From Nymphalis io (taxonomy: Eukaryota > Arthropoda > Insecta > Lepidoptera > Nymphalidae): a stretch of 64,000 nt of DNA. How positions within the stretch are numbered: position 1 is the stretch's first letter; every line of letters begins with the position of its first letter. Shown piece by piece: positions 1-10,395 of this stretch. The position numbers were made by a program, and so were the translations under genes. The stretch spans positions 10,735,001 through 10,799,000 of the forward strand of contig NC_065891.1 of assembly GCF_905147045.1 (NCBI RefSeq), in the 5' to 3' direction. A model generated the notes under the pieces. The model saw nothing but the letters and a program-made list of their open reading frames with translations, had not been told where the DNA came from and made no database searches.

Positions 1-299
1 ACTGGAATGTATGTACCATAGAACCAGTAGTAAATTCAACGGCTATCATTTTTCTCAAATATAAATGTAAAATCAACTATTTACGAGTACAATAAAATGC
101 GGAAATCAAAGAATATTCATTCTACGCTTTTTTCCACTATAACCTGATATTATTTTTAAGATCAATTATTTTCTTATCATTATTCCAAGCCTTGACTTGT
201 TTAACTCATCACATATATATCACAAAATTTTTATTTATAAATTGTAAATAAAGAAGTCCACATGCTCAAATTGGTCTTGCTTGACATTCTAATGACTGA
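1..299. other. AT-rich sequence, nothing recognised
   Basis: No splice-bordered open frame, repeat family or RNA gene could be recognised here. The LINE fragment begins at about position 300. Confidence 0.5.
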
Positions 300-2330
300 C
301 TTTTGTCTTTTAGCCTCATCATATAGGCCTCTGCATCTTTGACAGATCCACTGGGCACAAGTAGAGCCCCTTGTAGTTCTACCCATCTTGCCATCTGACG
401 GGTGCTGTTATAACAGAACCGTCAGTTTCCTTGAGAGGTGCCGTCTTTTTTGGAGTAGGTCCAAGAGCTCTTTTGATGCCCGCATACACCCCGCCAATAT
501 CCCCCGCGTTTGCGCACGCTTGTATGCTTTGGCAAAGCTCTGTCCAATACGCATTTACAAAGAAACGCGTGCTACTCTGGAGTAAGGCTTTTGCCTTCGT
601 GAGATCTTCACGCGTCGCATCGCAAGGGTTAAGGCGAAAATTTAAAGCGGCTTGGCGTTTTGAGTCAATCAAAGGAAGTAAGTGCTCCTCGTTTTCTTGA
701 AACCGTAAGATTTTGCTTTTTGATAGCCAAAAACCTTGCCTGCAGTGTCAGTGAGAAGAGACTTGACTTTTTCACATTCGACTCGCGCTGATGCCATACT
801 GTCCCAAGTTGCAACTTCTTCACGGACGAGTTCCCCAAATGACTCCACTACTTCCATGTCTTGAAAGGATTTATCTTTTTTCGACCGAGTGGCTTGGAAG
901 AATCCTAGGGACTCTCCTAGGGACAAGTCGGACTTTAGTAGCCACGTGGCTGTGATCGGTGTCATACTCGGCACTGTGAAACGCCCGCGCGTGGAGCGTT
1001 TCCCGTAGATCCCTCCTTCTTGTAAGAGCAAGGTCTAATTGGTGCCAGTGTTTAGATCGAGGGTGCATCCACGAGACTTTCCACATCATTTTGCCTTTAA
1101 AAAAGGTGTTGGTAACACACAGCTGGTGCCTTGAGCAAAACTCCAACAATCGTTGTCCGTTGTCGTTAAACTTGCCTATGCCGTGTGCACCGAGGCATTC
1201 AGGCCAGGCTGATGTGCCCTGACCGACACGGGCATTAAAGTCACCCAAAATGTGCAGTCTGTCAGTTAGATTCACCCTGCGCACTGCCTCATCGAGCTGG
1301 CCGTAGAATTGATCCTTGGTCTCGGGTTTTGAACTAAGCGTCGGTGCGTAAGCGGAAATTAGCGTGACAAAGCCGCTTTTTGTATTTAGACGCAAGACCA
1401 TAATCCGCTCGGAAACGCCTACAGGTGTCTCTATGGCGTTGATGAGATGGTTTCGAACCGCGAAACCTACACCATGCTCTCGTGTTTCCAAGGAACTCTT
1501 GCCCTTCCAGTAAAAAGTGTAGTTAGCTTCACGCAAAGACCCTTCGTCTTCAGTTCTGGTCTCTTGTAAGGCTACAATATCGATATTGAGCCTTTTAAGC
1601 TCCACGTTGATACTGTAAGTTTTGCGCAGTTCTTGGGCGCAATCGGAGTTTCCGTAGGTGTTCGGGAAGCCTTTCCTCATCGTTCGGACATTCCATGTCG
1701 CAAAGAGCATGTAAGCAGCGTTGGTGTGGGTTTTGGGATTTTTGTTCCTTTGAGCAGGTGGTTAATGTCACAGCGTCAACGTCTAGCTGTAAGGCTTGTG
1801 TTCCGTTCACCCAGGCGGAACAAGTTACCGCTGAGGCGGATCAGTACCTTATTGATCGGGGTCTGCCCGACTTAAATCAGGCGGTAGCTGATCAATGGAT
1901 CTACGATGGATCCTCCTACTGTCAAGAGTGGCCCCTGGCGTCCGCACTTACGCCTATTCGTGCTGACTTATAACCGGTGACTGCCACTCTCCGTATTGTT
2001 TTCCACCTGCAAGACAGGTGAGCGAAGTGTTCTCTCCGTGGATGCTGCTACGCCTGGGCCAAGCGACTTTATGACAACACGGGCTTGCCCAGTACCCATG
2101 CCACCCACTCCTCCTCCCCAGCAGGATCCGCAGGAATGACGAGTCAATACGTGTGGTGCTGGTTTGGCCGCAGGTGACTGGCTTACGCCTAAACGGAGGC
2201 ACCGCTCCGGGTTTAATATTAGTTTTTATATACTTCTTTTTTAGAGACTCGGTGTTGACGTCTCTGCCGTTGGGACGTGGGACGTGGGAGCAAGGGCGTG
2301 ACGCTGGGATAATTTTGGGAAACAGCGTAT
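300..2330 (-). mobile_element. LINE fragment: APE endonuclease plus start of RT region, broken
   Basis: On the minus strand this is the 5' half of a non-LTR retrotransposon. The longest frame (871-1710) is an apurinic-like endonuclease that would nick target DNA before reverse transcription. Its active-site motifs read in order: ATWNVRTM, LQETRT, SAYAPT, GDFNARVG, HWHQLDLALTRR and DTDHSH, so the endonuclease core looks complete. The protein then continues through two other frames (669-1031 and 379-672, the latter with IKRALGPTPKK), which shows at least two frameshifts. It stops before any RT catalytic box, so the RT and 3' end are missing. Sequence from about 1710 to 2330 is GC-richer and is probably the element's 5' leader. 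Proteins of this type are often annotated 'craniofacial development protein 2-like' in animal genomes; that is a LINE endonuclease, not a host gene. The exact clade is uncertain, and both ends are approximate. Confidence 0.8.
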
Positions 2331-2339
2331 CAAGGGAGG

Positions 2340-2735
2340 GGTGAGGATACTGTGATCACGGAAGATACAGGAATGTGACACTAGTAGCTAGAGCAGTCCG
2401 GGGTCGCGTACCCGTAGTGATTCCAACCAGCTATCGGACAGATAACTGGTAGATCCACCCTCTGGACATACTTAGCCTACTTAGTTACTTTTAGCCTACT
2501 TATGGTGTATTTAAGACCGTGCACAATTATGTAAATTTGTACAAATATTTAATAATACGACACCATCATAATTTTCATTTTCGATTCGAAATTATATAAT
2601 GGTGGAAAATGTTGCTAGCAGAATATCCTAAGAGTTTATATAAATTGAAGTTTTTAGTAACATATTTTTATTGTCTAAGGAAATGGGAACTGTACTTTTT
2701 ACTTTTGATCTCTTTTTTTTTGTCTTTGTGGCTTT
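2340..2735. other. Unassigned intergenic sequence
   Basis: The first 120 bases are GC-richer and may still be LINE leader. The rest is AT-rich with no recognisable gene or repeat. Confidence 0.4.
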
Positions 2736-2737
2736 AT

Positions 2738-2968
2738 GTAACCCTGTCTGGGTAGTGCAATATTTGGTATTGTTGTGTTCCAGTATGAATGGTGAATGAG
2801 CTAGTATAACTACAGGCACAAGAAATATAACATTTAGTTCCCAAGATTAGTGACGTGTAAGTAATGGTTAATACTTCTTACAGCGCCAATGTATATGGAC
2901 GGTGGTAACCACTAGTCATCAGATAACCCATTTGACAGTATGCCTATCTAATTTATACAAAAATAAAA
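2738..2968 (+). repeat. SINE-B copy, diverged
   Basis: Matches the SINE-B consensus inferred from the other copies here (for example 39100-39388), with an internal deletion near its start and an altered CACCTGATGG block. It contains TATTGTTGTGTTCC and a run of As after the 3' end. It has no coding potential. Confidence 0.65.
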
Positions 2969-2997
2969 ATAGAAACATATTCCTATCTGGCAGGTTT

Positions 2998-3342
2998 AAC
3001 TGCCTCGTTGGTCTAACGACGGCGTTCGTTCTCTCTCAACATCCTAGGGTTAAACCGTGGCTCGAGTAACTGAAAAGATATTATGTTTTTCTATCAGGAA
3101 ATACTCTGTAGCAGTCCGAAGTTAGGAATCTCTTGCCTCGGAAAGCACATAAAACCATTGGTCCCGCACCTGAGCTCTCACCGGTCATATTGGATAGCCT
3201 TTCTATCGAATTATGAGAGCGAAGGAATAGATAGTGCACTTGTGTTTATGCATACAGTAAGCACAATAATATTTCATACTTCGTTAGCTATTTTCTGTTG
3301 AGAATGGTCTCCGAAGTACCTCATCATCATCAGGTCCTTTCG
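2998..3342 (+). repeat. SINE-A copy, tRNA-headed
   Basis: It starts with GCCTCGTTGGTCTAACGACG, which resembles a tRNA head with a pol III A box, followed by a B-box-like stretch (GGGTTAAACC). The body contains CTCGGAAAGCAC and the reverse-oriented copy at 34309-34668 matches it along its length. The tail is CATCATCATCA rather than the TTATTATTA seen elsewhere. A 72-residue open frame inside it is incidental. Confidence 0.75.
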
Positions 3343-3344
3343 GG

Positions 3345-4370
3345 TTCCCTAAAAATATATTTTGTCTTCAATAGTAGGTTAACCTGTGAAAGAAAAAGGC
3401 AAAAGTAAATAGATTTAATTAGTTTATCCAATGATCCATGTAATTTAATTTAGAGCATCGAATTTTCAAGCATGCAATTTACTACGGGACCTCGAACTTA
3501 ATTCCGTCATATATTTTCTCAAGCCGAGCGAAGCAAATACCTTCGGGTAATCGATGTGATCGATTTTACTCGATTTGTTTGTACACTTCAGAATCGATTA
3601 CGTGATGTACGTGATTACAATCTAAATAAACCCCTTATTTACTTTGTATACATTATATAATAAGAAAAAATACATAAATATTTTGCACGAACATTTTTTG
3701 GCGTTTTTTGTATAAACATTATTTCATACACTTCATAACTCGACAATAAAACACCGGTCGTACTTTTAATAAATATAATTTGCCTTATTATTACAAGAAA
3801 TTAAAGCGAGGTAATTGCTGCGACTAATTAGTTTCGATATACTGTTACATTAAGCAAATGTTTTGTGTATTAACTTTTAACCTAAAAACTTCGGTCGATT
3901 TCATAATACAACGATAACAGTCGAAAATCATATTTAAAAAGTTCTGCTACATAAATATATATATTGAAATATTTACATATTTTTTACATTATTTACATTA
4001 AACATTTTGATGTAAGAAATCTGTAGAATGCAGTTTTGTTATTATTATTCATTCTTTGTTAGTTCATCCAAAGTCTTTTTAAATATATATATATTATGAG
4101 AAAACAACACGCAGCGGTTTCGCTAAGATATATAACAGTAATTACAGGATATATCATTATGATTCTTTCTTGCTTGAATAGCTTCCAAAATATTAAAACC
4201 AGTGGCCATTTTTTTACATAGTCTCCGCAGGTGTAAGTTACCTACGGTATGTCTTTTTATGTACCTCTGAAAACGTGTATACAAAATTTAATGACAATCG
4301 TTTGAGTTTTAAGACGTGAAAGCATATTAATGAAACTCAAAAAAAATATAATATTAGCTATGTACAGACA
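3345..4370. other. AT-rich intergenic sequence, nothing recognised
   Basis: Long A/T runs and short repeats of ATAT. No supported exon or known repeat family was found. Confidence 0.5.
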
Positions 4371-4373
4371 TTT

Positions 4374-5945
4374 TTATAATATACAAAATTGAAATAAAAA
4401 GAACAAAATACACATTACAAATTTAAAGCAAAAACACGCTGTCTGAAAGATTGTCCTGTGGCAACCCAAGACACTGGCACTATTGCCTCTCTGCACCGCT
4501 AGGCTCAGTCTTTGGTCTAAATAAGCGCCAGATCTTGGGTTACCAGAAGTGTGGACCAGTTTTTTAGAAAGACCCTTTATGATTTTTTTTTGTATCGGAC
4601 GACCATAGACCTTATGTTTCAAAAACCAGCCCCGCAAATTCATATCCGCAGCTTCAGCGGCTGCACTGGCTTTACGAGACGTATTTTTGATATGAGATAG
4701 TGCCAGCGTATCTACAAGTAAATACAAGTAAATACAAGTACATGCAAGTTGCATCCCACACAAGAACACGTCCCATCGACGATGGCAATAATGTTGCTTC
4801 ATCGGGTCTCTTGCCATCATACTGCATAAACCATTCGATTCCAAAGTAGCAGAAATCGATGCTATGGCAAAAGCTCGACGAAGCATGTCATTAAAAGATT
4901 CATGGTGATATGTACGGCCAGTGCTTTTGGGGCAGCTAAGTCCATGGCGTCCGAAATGATCCACCCGGGTACCACAGGGACATATGTGAGGCTCGCACAC
5001 CTTTAAGCCTAAGCGAAGGCATATGGCGATGCGTATCGTTGTTCGATCAAGTACTATCCCTAGTTTTTTAGAAGGGATAACCTGAAGCCAGTGGCCTGAC
5101 TCTCTTTCAGATACAGCTAGCAGTCTTGCACGATCTGTATCTGAAGTACACTGGGACAGGAGCAAATTGTGTGTAAGTTTAATACGGGGTAAATCCCAGA
5201 GCTTCTTACAAGCTATATCTGAGGGAAATACTTCATCAGGGCAAGGAACTCTCCAAGCTGCCTTAGCCTCAGCAAGATCCTTCACTACAACATCAGTCAA
5301 ACTTGGAAAGTTTAATATTCGACTAACGACATTGATGGAACCATTAACAGAGGCCAAAAAAACTGGGAGCGCCAAAGATGACGTAGACCATATATCTAAG
5401 CCACCATATTTGACTGGAGGAGTTGCTTGTGTCCATGAATGTGAATCGAATTGTAAATTTAGAATTTTGCCTACGGTGTTTTTAAGTAAGGCATCAATAG
5501 CGGCTGTAATAGAAGGAAATTTCCAAAAGGGGCTGCTGCGTAATAAATACATAAACTTTGGAGCAAATAAACATGTCCGAAGTATGAAAATGGCTATGTG
5601 TACCTTAATGTCTAATAAACGCTTTGAAATGAAGTTAAACTTTTCTAATTTTGAATTTATTAAGGGAAGAAATGCATCATCAAATATTGGAGCGCCTAGT
5701 AGAGTTAAAGAAAGCTTTGGCACCGTAATAATATTTGGGATTAAAAGTTTTAAATCACTTAAAATTTTGTATTTCTTTTCTTGTGAAAGAGAAATAAGTT
5801 CTGAAAAATATACTTTACATTTACTGCAATTTAAATTAAGCCTAATGCTTTCAAAATTTTTTAAAATGTCTTTTAAAGTCGCTAATGACTGTTGCTACAT
5901 CTCCTCCCAAAAAGCTATCATCGAGGTACCATAAATTAAATTTTG
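4374..5945 (-). mobile_element. 5'-truncated, frameshifted reverse-transcriptase element, C-terminal part
   Basis: The minus strand encodes the last part of a reverse transcriptase-bearing retroelement. The largest frame runs from 5723 back to 4374 but is open upstream to 5897. It includes LNLNCSKCKVYF, a typical post-catalytic segment, then GTRVDHFGRHGLSCPKSTGR (a Cys/His segment) and, near the end, TLALSHIKNTSRKASAAAEA and RLSLAVQRGNSASVLG. I recognise these as hallmarks of an RT-like protein family common in invertebrate genomes. Just upstream, in a different frame at 5905-5945, sits NLWYLDDSFLGGDVATV, the YxDD catalytic box of RT; a frameshift of a few bases near 5880-5900 separates the two. 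Sequence before 5945 is non-coding, so the element is truncated. A tandem repeat of CAAGTAAATA at 4712-4741 interrupts the C-terminal region. It is a dead copy, and the clade is not certain. Confidence 0.8.
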
Positions 5946-6227
5946 AATTTAAAAATGAAATTATTGTGGGTGGGTGTGTGGGTCACCTTGCTGACAACCT
6001 ATTGATGAATTAATTTCGTGCTCGCCAAACAATAATATTAGCTAGTTTCATTTATTAGTCTTGCCTTACTTTGACTCAGAAAATAAGTAATTACATTTCA
6101 CAATAAGGTAACATTACACAGACCAAATACATCACATAATGTTTTATAGTCTTGAATTTTCTATAAAACTATAGATAAATTTGTGGATTGTTATGTGTAT
6201 GCTAATAAATTATTTCGTTTGTTCCAG

Positions 6228-6313
6228 GTGTTCAGATAGCGTATTTTGCAATCATTGGAACACAAATGTTTATGATTGTGCTCAGCATATTCCTATTTTA
6301 CGGAATTTATAAA
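6228..6313 (+). CDS. Exon, four-pass membrane protein (membrane segment 2)
   Basis: Preceded by a pyrimidine-rich acceptor (TTTGTTCCAG) and followed by GTGAGTATA, a strong donor. Read with two leading bases completing the previous codon, it encodes 28 residues, VQIAYFAIIGTQMFM... to ...FLFYGIYK, which is a single membrane-spanning helix. A second AG at 6234-6235 would give a phase-0 start at IAYFAIIG, matching the phase of the other introns, so either acceptor may be used. The previous exon lies outside or was not recognised. Confidence 0.65.
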
Positions 6314-7099
6314 GTGAGTATAATTTTATAGTTCATTCAGCTGTTATCTATAAAATCAAATTTGCATATTATGTTTTAGCTGAAAGGTTTTTCGTTTAAA
6401 ATATTGAGTGCAATTTTAGTTTTAACCTTTAATTCTTGTAAAACGTTTATTTTATCAAAATATACGGTGACTAAATAAGGTCACTATTTGATATTCTTCG
6501 TAAGAATATTCCCTCCTTCATTTTCCATATCCCGCTATAGATGCTGTTTTATGCATTTTCTTGAAAAATATTTCGCTTGAGACTAGAACCGTTCGCTTTG
6601 AAAGTTATTTGTATATTTTTCTTCATGATGAAACTTTGCTTTATTTTTCGTAAGTGTTATAAAGTGTTCTAAAATGAGATCGAGTGTCAAGTGAAGGTTT
6701 ACGAGTCACCGTTTTATTTTATAACCTTATCACGCTGTTACAGCTGTTATAAAGAGCTTATCTTAATAGCTTCAAGACTAGACTATTAGATCCGTGAAGC
6801 TTAAGAATATTAAAGTTCATTAATTTTAATGCTCTTACTTCGTAATAATATTTTTATTTCTTTATTTTTTTAATGGTCAAGTTCGCCCATAGACTATGAT
6901 TTATTTCATTAAGCACTCTTTTATATTTACCAAAAATAAACTTAAGAACTAAATGTAACTTAATCTAAATAATTTTTCACGCATTAAAAAGGATATATAA
7001 GAATAACACGTACAATCATACAAAATCTAAATTACTATGTATAGTGAAAATCATATATGTATATCCTAGCAGTTATATAATATTGCTTAATAAATTGTG

Positions 7100-7245
7100 C
7101 GACAGCCACGCGTCGAAGATGTTATGTCCCTTGTATAAATAAACTATCTCTCTGTTCACTCTGAATCACATCAAAATAAAGTAGGTATTGCAATTTATTG
7201 GTAAAATATGCCACCCTGACTTTCACAAAGCCGAACCACTGGTTA
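7100..7245 (-). repeat. SINE-B fragment, diverged
   Basis: Retains GATGTTATGTCCCTTGTA and, further on, a degraded CCACCCTGAC...CACAAAGCC, both of which are SINE-B landmarks in minus orientation. The 3' end of the element is missing. Confidence 0.55.
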
Positions 7246-7404
7246 ACTTACACACGTTTTAAAAAATAGTATAACATTTAGTGGAAATAATAATATTGTT
7301 TCAAGAAAAAAATGTTGGTGTATAATAATAATAATAATATTGTTTCAAGAAAAAAATATAAGTTATAGAAATATTCTACAAATATATTGTCTGTTATTTT
7401 ATAT

Positions 7405-7673
7405 AAAATAGATAAGCGGACATGCAAATGGTGGCTCTGGTCTCCACCGCCCATAGACTTTGGATCTGTAAGAAATATTAACTGTTCCTTAAATCGCCAA
7501 TGTGCCACCAACCTTGAGAAATAAAATGTTATGTCCCTTGTACATTTATACTCGCTCACTCACTTCTCAAACCGTAACACAACAATTCTAAATATTACTA
7601 TTAAGCGATAGAATATCTGGTAAATAGGTGGTAGCTACCCTGACGGGCTTGCATAAAGCCCTACCCCCAAGTA
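7405..7673 (-). repeat. SINE-B copy
   Basis: Full-length but diverged. It contains CGCCCATAGACTTTGGAT, ATGTTATGTCCCTTGTAC and ACCCTGACGGGCTTGCATAA in the order found in other minus-strand copies. The 93-residue frame crossing it is not a gene. Confidence 0.7.
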
Positions 7674-7679
7674 AATCAA

Positions 7680-8930
7680 AATCTATCTATCTGTATTGGG
7701 CACTTATATTTGATATTTGTTAAGCTTCTTTGTATATATGTATATCCACCCACGTATCATTAAAATAATCTGCAATCTCTTGACAGAACAAAAGGCCTTA
7801 ACGGAAATAATACTGTTGCTATTTATAGAATGAAAATAGCAACATTTAATCGGTATGAATATTTACGAATAAAGGATTTTTATTATAAAATGTTGACATG
7901 CAAATAAATGCAAAAGCTCTTATAAGAAATGGAGAAGGAAAATATCCTGTCAAAACATACATATACCGGTTAAAACTTTGACACATATTGGAGCAGCGTT
8001 ATGGAACAAGCTCCATTTTTTTGAGAGGACTACCTTTGTCCAATAATAGCACATATACTTTTATATAAATGAACTTGACAAAATCGTTTCAAGATTGAAA
8101 ATCGATGGCCTCCTTCTTCTGTTGGCGTTACTTGAACTTTAAACACATATATAACATTTTACGTATTTCTATAAGAACAAAAGAAAGAACTTTTGTTTAG
8201 AGGATCGTAAGCAACGCATCAGGTCTTTACGATCTCACGCTGAGATTTCAAGAAGCATTTTCCATTTAATGGAGCATTGAAAGCCGAGTTGAACAAACTC
8301 ATAAAACATATATTACATTTGAAATGTATTCCTGCCCTTGTTAACTCTTGAAATTTAGTAGAGTATATATACTTTCATAGTTAGTTTATATAAAATTAAT
8401 CGCATTTGTTAAGTGAACACGAAATAAAGATAACGAAATTGATATATATGTATATTGTAGAGAAACATGGTTTCTCTTACTATTTATCTTATCGCAGAAT
8501 TCAATACAACGAAGGGTTGTTCCATTAGCAGATATTTGAGCTAAGAGAGGTTATTTTATTAAAATAAAATACATTATTTAAATTGTGGTGCTAATAAACA
8601 TACGAAATTTATAAAAATACACATTATTTAATGCATATTTTTTATATTTATATATTAATAAATGTATATTTGTAGTACATACAACACTGAACACTTTGAT
8701 AGCATTCTTTTTTCCTTTGGTTGGTTGGTTGGCAAAATTTGTCATACGAAAGAAATGCTGCGTTCGTAAAAGACACTTTATATTGCTGTATAAAGATTAT
8801 TATTAATGTCAAATGTATGAAAATTTTGCCACGAAAAAGTTTTTAATGGCACTTCATAAATAGAACACAAAAGGACGTATTATGAAAATACAAGTTAATT
8901 ATTTATTCTATAAAATTAATTTGTAACACA
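7680..8930. other. Intronic AT-rich sequence, nothing recognised
   Basis: No repeat family or exon-like open frame seen. The stretch 8100-8350 is slightly GC-richer but has stops in all frames. Confidence 0.45.
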
Positions 8931-8941
8931 TTTTGTTTCAG

Positions 8942-9049
8942 GAAAACGTCGCTTTTCTCGTTCCATGGGTAGTGGGGTGCATGACCTTCATGGCTTTGGA
9001 GGCGATGGCAATGGTGTACTCCAACATACTACGGGATCACGTTAATAAA
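8942..9049 (+). CDS. Exon, four-pass membrane protein (membrane segment 3 and loop)
   Basis: Acceptor TTTGTTTCAG and donor GTAAATATA flank 108 bases that translate as 36 residues without a stop, beginning ENVAFLVPWVVGCMTFMALE and ending VYSNILRDHVNK. The first 25 residues form a membrane helix, and the end is a polar loop. The exon is GC-richer than its surroundings and is phase 0 at both ends. The motif VPWVVGCMTFMALEA followed by YSNILRDHVN is what suggests the DUF4728 group. Confidence 0.75.
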
Positions 9050-9439
9050 GTAAATATACACCACACTATGTAATTATATTAAACACAACACACTAGTAAT
9101 TTCGACGGGAATGGAGCAAGTGAAGAAAATGAAAAAAATATCTAATTAAACGAAAACTGTTTCAACTTTAGAATGTTTTTTTAAGAAGCAGGATTTCATT
9201 TCGTTAACCAAAGGATAGTTGTGTATTTATTCAAATATAAATAATTAATTTAAGATATAAATGGTTAGTCTAAATTAAAAATGATAACAGAGATTAAATA
9301 TCTAACATATATAAAAATAAAGTAAGATTTTTTTTGAGGTTTATAGACATCGATGCCGTTTGAACAATTACCATTCAATTTAAAATATCATTGGATACTA
9401 TTTATTCGACAGACTTTGTTGTAATCACCACTAGATGGT

Positions 9440-9728
9440 TTTTTATAGTGTAGGTAGGGGGACGAGCATATGTGTCACCTGATGGTAAGTGGTAACTACC
9501 GCCCATAGACATTGGCACTTTAAGATTATTTATATATCGCTTATATCGCAAATGCACCACCAACCTTGGGAACTAAAATGTTATGTCCCTTGTGTCTGTA
9601 ATTACACTGGCTCACTCACTCTTTAAACCGGAACACAACATAACCAAGTACTGCTATTTTGCGGTAGAATATCTGATGAGTGGATGGTACCTACCCAGAC
9701 GAGCTTGCACAAAGCCATACCACCACTA
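9440..9728 (-). repeat. SINE-B copy, near full length
   Basis: In minus orientation it contains GGGGACGAGCATATG, CACCTGATGGTAAGTGGT, ATGTTATGTCCCTTGTGT, GCGGTAGAATATCTGATGAG and CCCAGACGAGCTTGCACAAA. It abuts a LINE fragment on its right. Confidence 0.8.
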
Positions 9729-9778
9729 GCCCTATAACCAGTAAAAGATGGTACTGAAACAGATCAATTTCTATATCT

Positions 9779-10140
9779 GACTATTAGTATATTTATATTT
9801 CGGACTCCGCAAATTTGACCACATTTCTGAATTTCGCAAAAAACTCGAGTGGCTCCAAATACGTCTTTGCAGGAATACTCATAATCTTTCTCTTATTTAC
9901 TGTATACTTTTTCATCTAAATTCTCCGCACTATCTTAAACACCGTTTTGAATTCCTTAAGGACTCGCACGGCCGCACTCTACGATCTGACGATAATCTAA
10001 TTCTTAAAATTCCTTCTCACTGTTCTTCTTTCTCTGTCCAAGCAGTTCACCTATGGAATTCTTTACCGCTCTACTTAAGACAATCTCAAACTATAAACAC
10101 ATTTAAAATCCGACTCAAGACATATTATTTATCTTTATAA
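9779..10140 (+). mobile_element. LINE 3' coding fragment (C-terminus of RT ORF)
   Basis: An uninterrupted frame from after the TGA near 9778 to the TAA at 10138-10140 has no ATG and so is easy to miss. It encodes about 119 residues, with RKKLEWLQIRLCRNTHN, SPHYLKHRFEFLKD, RSDDNLILKIP and VQAVHLWNSLPLYLRQS followed by FKIRLKTYYLSL. This is the characteristic tail of non-LTR retrotransposon RT proteins (the WNSLP motif). The copy is 5'-truncated and its frame is intact, suggesting modest age. The following AT-rich sequence with (TATTA)n is probably its 3' UTR. Confidence 0.75.
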
Positions 10141-10298
10141 TTATCAGGGAGTGTTGTTTTATTATCTGCCGCACTTTATTGCTATTTATTATTATTATTA
10201 TCATAATAACATATTTTTTTATGTTTTGTTTTATATATTATATATGTATGTTTATGTATATATTATTTATTTATATGTATGTATATTTAGCTATAGTA

Positions 10299-10305
<7 letters not shown>

Positions 10306-10340
<35 letters not shown>

Positions 10341-10360
10341 TCTCAATTTTTATTTTTTAA

Positions 10361-10392
<32 letters not shown>
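10306..10392. repeat. AT dinucleotide microsatellites
   Basis: Two (TA)n tracts of about 17 and 13 units, separated by about 28 bases. Two short open frames that cross them translate as I/Y repeats and are not genes. Confidence 0.9.

Positions 10393-10395
<3 letters not shown>

Larger units (their letters stand above)
6314..8941 (+). other. Intron between membrane segments 2 and 3
   Basis: Bounded by GTGAGT and TTTGTTTCAG. It carries two SINE-B copies (7100-7245 and 7405-7673) and otherwise AT-rich sequence. A 24-bp stretch ending in CAAGAAAAAAAT is duplicated at about 7289 and 7330. Confidence 0.6.

Noticed and set aside
1633..1973. Plus-strand frames of 80-92 residues
   Set aside because: Antisense to the LINE endonuclease and its leader.
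5167..5934. 255-residue plus-strand frame
   Set aside because: It is antisense to the RT-like element, whose minus-strand translation carries recognisable motifs.
7278..7559. 93-residue minus frame
   Set aside because: Overlaps a SINE-B and a short AT duplication; composition is AT-driven.
10151..10364. Two plus-strand frames of 61-69 residues rich in Ile and Tyr
   Set aside because: They come from (TA)n microsatellites and LINE 3' UTR.
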